Part shown: piece by piece, positions 60,829-64,000 of the stretch
Numbering within the stretch: position 1 is the stretch's first letter
Layout of the letters: each line of letters opens with the position of its first letter
NCBI RefSeq assembly: GCF_900099775.1
Contig: NZ_FMTM01000018.1
Coordinates: 1-64,000 of the forward strand
Source: Rhizobium mongolense subsp. loessense
Lineage (GTDB): Bacteria > Pseudomonadota > Alphaproteobacteria > Rhizobiales > Rhizobiaceae
Length of the DNA stretch: 64,000 nucleotides
Direction: 5' to 3'
Notes under the pieces: generated by a model
Database searches by the model: none
The model's input: only the letters and a program-made list of their open reading frames with translations
What the model was told of the DNA's origin: nothing
Made by a program: the position numbers and the translations under genes

Positions 60829-62079
60829 ATGAAACTGACCACACTTTTTGCCGCATCAATCGCCCTTTTTCCAGCTGGAGCCATGGCTGAAAGCAAGGGA
60901 ACTGTCGAAGGCATCCATCATTGGGTTTCCGAGAGTGAGGTGAATGCGCTCAAGGTGATCACCGACAAACTCGCTTCGAAGGGCTACACTTGGCAAGACA
61001 GCGCCGTTGGTGGGCTATCCGGCGCCAACGCGCTCCAGGCGCTGCGGACGCGCCTTGCCGCCGGCAACCCGCCGGCGACAATGCAGTTCCTCGGCTACGA
61101 AGGTCTCGATTGGGCCAAAGAAGGCGTGCTCCGCTCGCTCAATGACCTTTACACCAGGAATGGTTGGGACAAGGCACTTGCACCACAACTTCTAAGTTTC
61201 GTGAAGAGCGGCGATGACTATATCTCACTGCCGATCAACATGCACCGCCAGAACTGGGTCTGGGCCAACAAGGCTGTGTTCGACAAGGCTGGCATTCCCG
61301 AGCCAAAGAGCTGGGATGAGCTGATCGCATCGGGCGAAAAGCTCAAGGATGCAGGCGTTGTTCCACTCGCTATGGGCGACGAGCCTTGGCAAATCCTGGA
61401 AGTGTTTGAAGCCATTCTAGTGGACGTTAACGGTCCGGACTTCTACAAGAAGGCCGTTATCGATCTCGACGAAAGCGTCCTCTCCAGCGATCAGATGGTT
61501 GATGCCTTCGATAAGCTGCGCAAGGTACGGGGACTTGTTGACGATGGCTTTACCGGTCGCGACTGGGCCGTTGCGACAGGAATGGTCGCCAGCGGGAAGG
61601 CCGCCATGCAGGTCATGGGCGATTGGGCAAAAGGCGAGTTCCTGGCCAAGGGCATGAAGCCGGGTGTCGATTTCCTGTGCTTCCCCACCCCGACTGCAAC
61701 CCCGAACTACAAGTTCGTCATCGACGCCTTCGGTCTTTTCAAAATCGACAATGCTGCGATTACGGCCGGCCAGGACGCTTGGGCGGAATCCATCATGGAT
61801 CCGGAAGTCCAGAAAAACTTCAACAAGATCAAAGGCTCGATCCCCGCGCGCTCCGACGTTTCGGTTGATGATCTCGATGCCTGCGCACAACGCAGCTTCG
61901 TCGACCGCGAAGCGGCTGTCGCCAGCGGCGCCATGCTCGGCGGTCTCACCGAAGGCTTCGCTGCCCAGCCACAGTTCGCAGGGGTCTTCAGCGACGTCGT
62001 CGGCAAGTTCTTTGTGACCGATATGTCATCGAAAGACGCCGTCCAGGCCCTTGTCGACGGGATCAACAACGCGCGCTAG
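60829..62079 (+). CDS. ABC transporter substrate-binding protein, family 1 (sugar type)
   Basis: A 416-aa periplasmic protein with signal peptide MKLTTLFAASIALFP and a cut near AMAES. VEGIHHWVSESEVNALKVI, GNPPATMQFLGYEGLDWAK, LPINMHRQNWVWANKAVFDKAG and AMQVMGDWAKGEF follow family 1 (MalE/UgpB-type) binding proteins, with GLGY-type changes. The ligand is unknown; its operon suggests the substrate of the ThDP and dehydrogenase enzymes. Hairpins flank it on both sides, fitting its need for high expression. Confidence 0.88.
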   Translation: MKLTTLFAASIALFPAGAMAESKGTVEGIHHWVSESEVNALKVITDKLASKGYTWQDSAVGGLSGANALQALRTRLAAGNPPATMQFLGYEGLDWAKEGVLRSLNDLYTRNGWDKALAPQLLSFVKSGDDYISLPINMHRQNWVWANKAVFDKAGIPEPKSWDELIASGEKLKDAGVVPLAMGDEPWQILEVFEAILVDVNGPDFYKKAVIDLDESVLSSDQMVDAFDKLRKVRGLVDDGFTGRDWAVATGMVASGKAAMQVMGDWAKGEFLAKGMKPGVDFLCFPTPTATPNYKFVIDAFGLFKIDNAAITAGQDAWAESIMDPEVQKNFNKIKGSIPARSDVSVDDLDACAQRSFVDREAAVASGAMLGGLTEGFAAQPQFAGVFSDVVGKFFVTDMSSKDAVQALVDGINNAR

Positions 62080-62092
62080 CCCAACTCTGGGC

Positions 62093-62119
62093 CGCCGGCC
62101 GGGTCACGCCCGGCTGGCG
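62093..62119 (+). other. Intercistronic hairpin after the binding-protein gene
   Basis: CGCCGGCCGGG and CCCGGCTGGCG pair over 11 bp with one G-T and a 5-nt loop. Such hairpins commonly stabilise the binding-protein mRNA relative to the permease genes. Confidence 0.6.
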
Positions 62120-62163
62120 TTCCTCAAGGTAGGTGCGTTCGTGAAAACGGTGGGATTGCTGTC

Positions 62164-63060
62164 ATGCGCAGTACACTTTCGCTGAAGGATAGATTTACAC
62201 TTTGGCTGCCCAGGATCGTTCTCTCGCCAAGCCTGGTCGCGGTCTTCGTGGGGGTCTATCTCTTTATTGCTTGGACAGGCTGGATTTCCCTGTCGTCGTC
62301 TAAAATGGTTCCGCGATACGACTTCGTCGGTCTGGAGCAATATGTACGCTTGTGGGCAACCCCGCGCTGGGAAACCGCAGTCGTCAATCTTTTCATATTC
62401 ACGGCGCTGTTCCTGACAATTACCATTGCTGTCGGTCTGTTCATTGCCATTCTGCTTGATCAGCGGGTTCGCGCCGAGGGGGTCCTTCGTGCGGTCTACC
62501 TCTATCCGATGGCACTATCATTCATCGTCACAGGCACAGCGTGGAAATGGATTCTGAACCCCGGCCTGGGCGTGCAGAAAGTTGTCAACGATCTTGGCTG
62601 GACCGGTTTCGTCTTCGACTGGATTACACGGCCCGAATACGCGATCTACTGCGTTGTGATTGCCGCAGTATGGCAGTCAACGGGCTTTGCAATGGCGATT
62701 TTTCTTGCCGGTCTGCGCGGTATCGACACGTCGATTATCAAAGCCGCGCAGATCGAAGGCGCGAGCCTGCCGCGCATCTACATGAGCGTCATTGTGCCAA
62801 TGCTGCGACCGGCTTTTCTGAGCGTCATCGTCTTGCTCAGCTACATTTCGATCAAGAGCTTCGACCTCGTACTGGCGCTGACTAACGCTGGACCGGGAAG
62901 CGCGACCGAGATGCCCTCAACCTTCATGTTCTCGGCCACGTTCCGCCGCAACCAGATGGGTGTCGGCGCCGCCAGTGCAATGATGATGCTGATCACCGTC
63001 GCCGCCATCATCATTCCCTATCTCTATTCCGAACTGAGGGAGAGCCGCAATGAGCACTGA
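62164..63060 (+). CDS. ABC transporter permease (sugar type, MalF/UgpA-like)
   Basis: A 298-aa membrane protein with six hydrophobic segments. The cytoplasmic EAA-type loop reads IKAAQIEGASLPRIYMSVIVP, which contacts the ATPase. It overlaps the next permease gene by 11 nt. Confidence 0.9.
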   Translation: MRSTLSLKDRFTLWLPRIVLSPSLVAVFVGVYLFIAWTGWISLSSSKMVPRYDFVGLEQYVRLWATPRWETAVVNLFIFTALFLTITIAVGLFIAILLDQRVRAEGVLRAVYLYPMALSFIVTGTAWKWILNPGLGVQKVVNDLGWTGFVFDWITRPEYAIYCVVIAAVWQSTGFAMAIFLAGLRGIDTSIIKAAQIEGASLPRIYMSVIVPMLRPAFLSVIVLLSYISIKSFDLVLALTNAGPGSATEMPSTFMFSATFRRNQMGVGAASAMMMLITVAAIIIPYLYSELRESRNEH

Positions 63061-63928
63061 GGTAGGTTCGGCACGTCGCTCTTACCAACTTGGACGCATC
63101 TTCATCTATGGGTCGCTTATCACCCTTGCGGCATTCTACCTGATGCCGCTCTGGGTCATGATCGTAACCTCGCTTAAGTCGTTGGACGAGATTTACTCCG
63201 GCTCCTTTATCGGCTTGCCGAAGGCGATCACGTTTGAAGCCTGGCAAAAGGCGTGGGGAGAGGCATGCATAGGGACAGCCTGTGAAGGACTGCGGCCCTA
63301 TTTCGTCAACTCGCTTATGATGGTGATCCCGGCGGTCATCCTGTCAACGGGCATCGGCGCGATCAACGGCTATATCTTGACCAAATGGCGCTTTCCCGGT
63401 TCGAATTTTGTATTTGGCATGCTGCTGTTTGGGTGCTTCCTTCCGTTCCAGGCAGTGATCTTGCCGATGGCACAGCTGCTCGGTGGCCTCAACCTGTCAG
63501 GCACCATTCCGGGCCTTGTTCTGGTTCATACCGTGTACGGCATCAGCTTCACCACGCTGTTCTTCCGCAACTATTTCATTACCATTCCCGATGAACTGAC
63601 GCGGGCAGCACAGATCGACGGGGCGGGCTTCTTCCGCATTTTCTTCTCAGTCATGCTCCCGGCCGCGCTTCCGATTATCGTGGTGTCCTGCATTTGGCAG
63701 TTTACCCAGATATGGAACGACTTCCTGTTCGGCGTGTCCTTCACCGCCGGGCAGTCTTCCCCGATCACGGTGGCGCTGAACAACATCGTCAACGTCACGA
63801 TGGGGCGCAAGCAATACAACGTCGATATGGCCGCGGCCATGATCGCCGCCATCCCAACTCTGATCGTCTACGTCATCGCAGGACGCTATTTTGTCCGCGG
63901 ATTGACCGCTGGTGCCGTGAAAGGCTGA
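63050..63928 (+). CDS. ABC transporter permease (sugar type, MalG/UgpE-like)
   Basis: A 292-aa membrane protein with six hydrophobic segments. The EAA-type loop is TRAAQIDGAGFFRIFFSVMLP. It pairs with the preceding permease to form the channel. Its N-terminus continues the overlap from the previous gene; the ATPase gene starts 4 nt after its stop. Confidence 0.9.
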   Translation: MSTEVGSARRSYQLGRIFIYGSLITLAAFYLMPLWVMIVTSLKSLDEIYSGSFIGLPKAITFEAWQKAWGEACIGTACEGLRPYFVNSLMMVIPAVILSTGIGAINGYILTKWRFPGSNFVFGMLLFGCFLPFQAVILPMAQLLGGLNLSGTIPGLVLVHTVYGISFTTLFFRNYFITIPDELTRAAQIDGAGFFRIFFSVMLPAALPIIVVSCIWQFTQIWNDFLFGVSFTAGQSSPITVALNNIVNVTMGRKQYNVDMAAAMIAAIPTLIVYVIAGRYFVRGLTAGAVKG

Positions 63929-63932
63929 GACA

Positions 63933-64000
63933 ATGTCCACTCTTGAAATCGATCGCGTCCGCAAATCCTACGGCCATCTTGAGGTTCTGAAGGAGGTTTC
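63933..64000 (+). CDS. ABC transporter ATPase, partial (MalK/UgpC type)
   Basis: Only the first 22 codons are in the window. MSTLEIDRVRKSYGHLEVLK is the typical start of a sugar-importer ATPase. The rest lies beyond the right edge. Confidence 0.8.
   Translation, partial: MSTLEIDRVRKSYGHLEVLKEV

Noticed and set aside
1..64000. CRISPR arrays, tRNA or rRNA genes
   Set aside because: No regularly spaced direct repeats of CRISPR type and no cloverleaf or rRNA sequence seen by eye. The regularly phased TTTAC sites are 5-bp half-sites, not CRISPR repeats.

Overview
The window reads as part of a Rhizobiaceae genome (Rhizobium/Agrobacterium-like), probably an accessory replicon or island-rich chromosome segment. 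Supporting signs are moderately high GC, an OlsB-type ornithine-lipid acyltransferase, a BA14K-family secreted protein, Tad pseudopilins, a GH144-like glucanase and binding-protein ABC transport. No tRNA, rRNA or CRISPR was seen. This is inferred from gene families, not from a search.

Region 1 (1-12,850, minus strand) is one tightly coupled operon for an unidentified small molecule. It holds three acyl carrier proteins, an amino-acid adenylation enzyme, a second AMP-forming ligase, two KAS III enzymes with an intact Cys and two KAS III-like proteins that have lost it. It also holds a PLP (BtrK/LysA-type) decarboxylase fused to an acyl-CoA dehydrogenase, a separate dehydrogenase C-terminal half, an alpha/beta hydrolase and a MATE exporter. 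A plausible route is: amino acid loaded on a carrier, decarboxylated, desaturated, extended by KAS III, released by the hydrolase and exported. The product is unknown.

Region 2 (12,850-19,960) is a scar zone. It contains an IS630 remnant carrying a 5'-truncated group II intron, IS3 remnants and a decayed sigma-54 activator, with live genes between them: a class III cyclase, a tyrosyl-tRNA synthetase and two GNATs.

Region 3 (19,960-47,700) is an envelope island: three Tad-type pseudopilins, OlsB, an orphan secretin, lipoproteins, a NodT/TolC-type outer-membrane factor, a CmoA-like plus membrane methyltransferase pair, a CpxRA-like two-component system, an EAL protein, an Asp/Asn beta-hydroxylase, a patatin and an RND pump. 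Ten copies of one element tie it together. The element has four TTTAC/TTAAC half-sites with start-to-start spacing of exactly 10, 11 and 10 bp, i.e. two tandem CpxR-type boxes (GTAAA-N5-GTAAA on the other strand). Five copies belong to a longer cassette with a -10-like hexamer, a 5' hairpin and a start codon. Decayed duplicates of cpxR, cpxA, the pump adaptor and the outer-membrane factor show how the island was shuffled.

Region 4 (47,700-64,000) holds a PAS-GGDEF-EAL protein, an AraC regulator, a GH144-like glucanase, and a sugar isomerase-epimerase/oxidoreductase pair divergent from an XRE regulator. It ends in a catabolic operon (ThDP enzyme, HisD/HpsN-like dehydrogenase, sugar-type ABC importer) that runs off the right edge.
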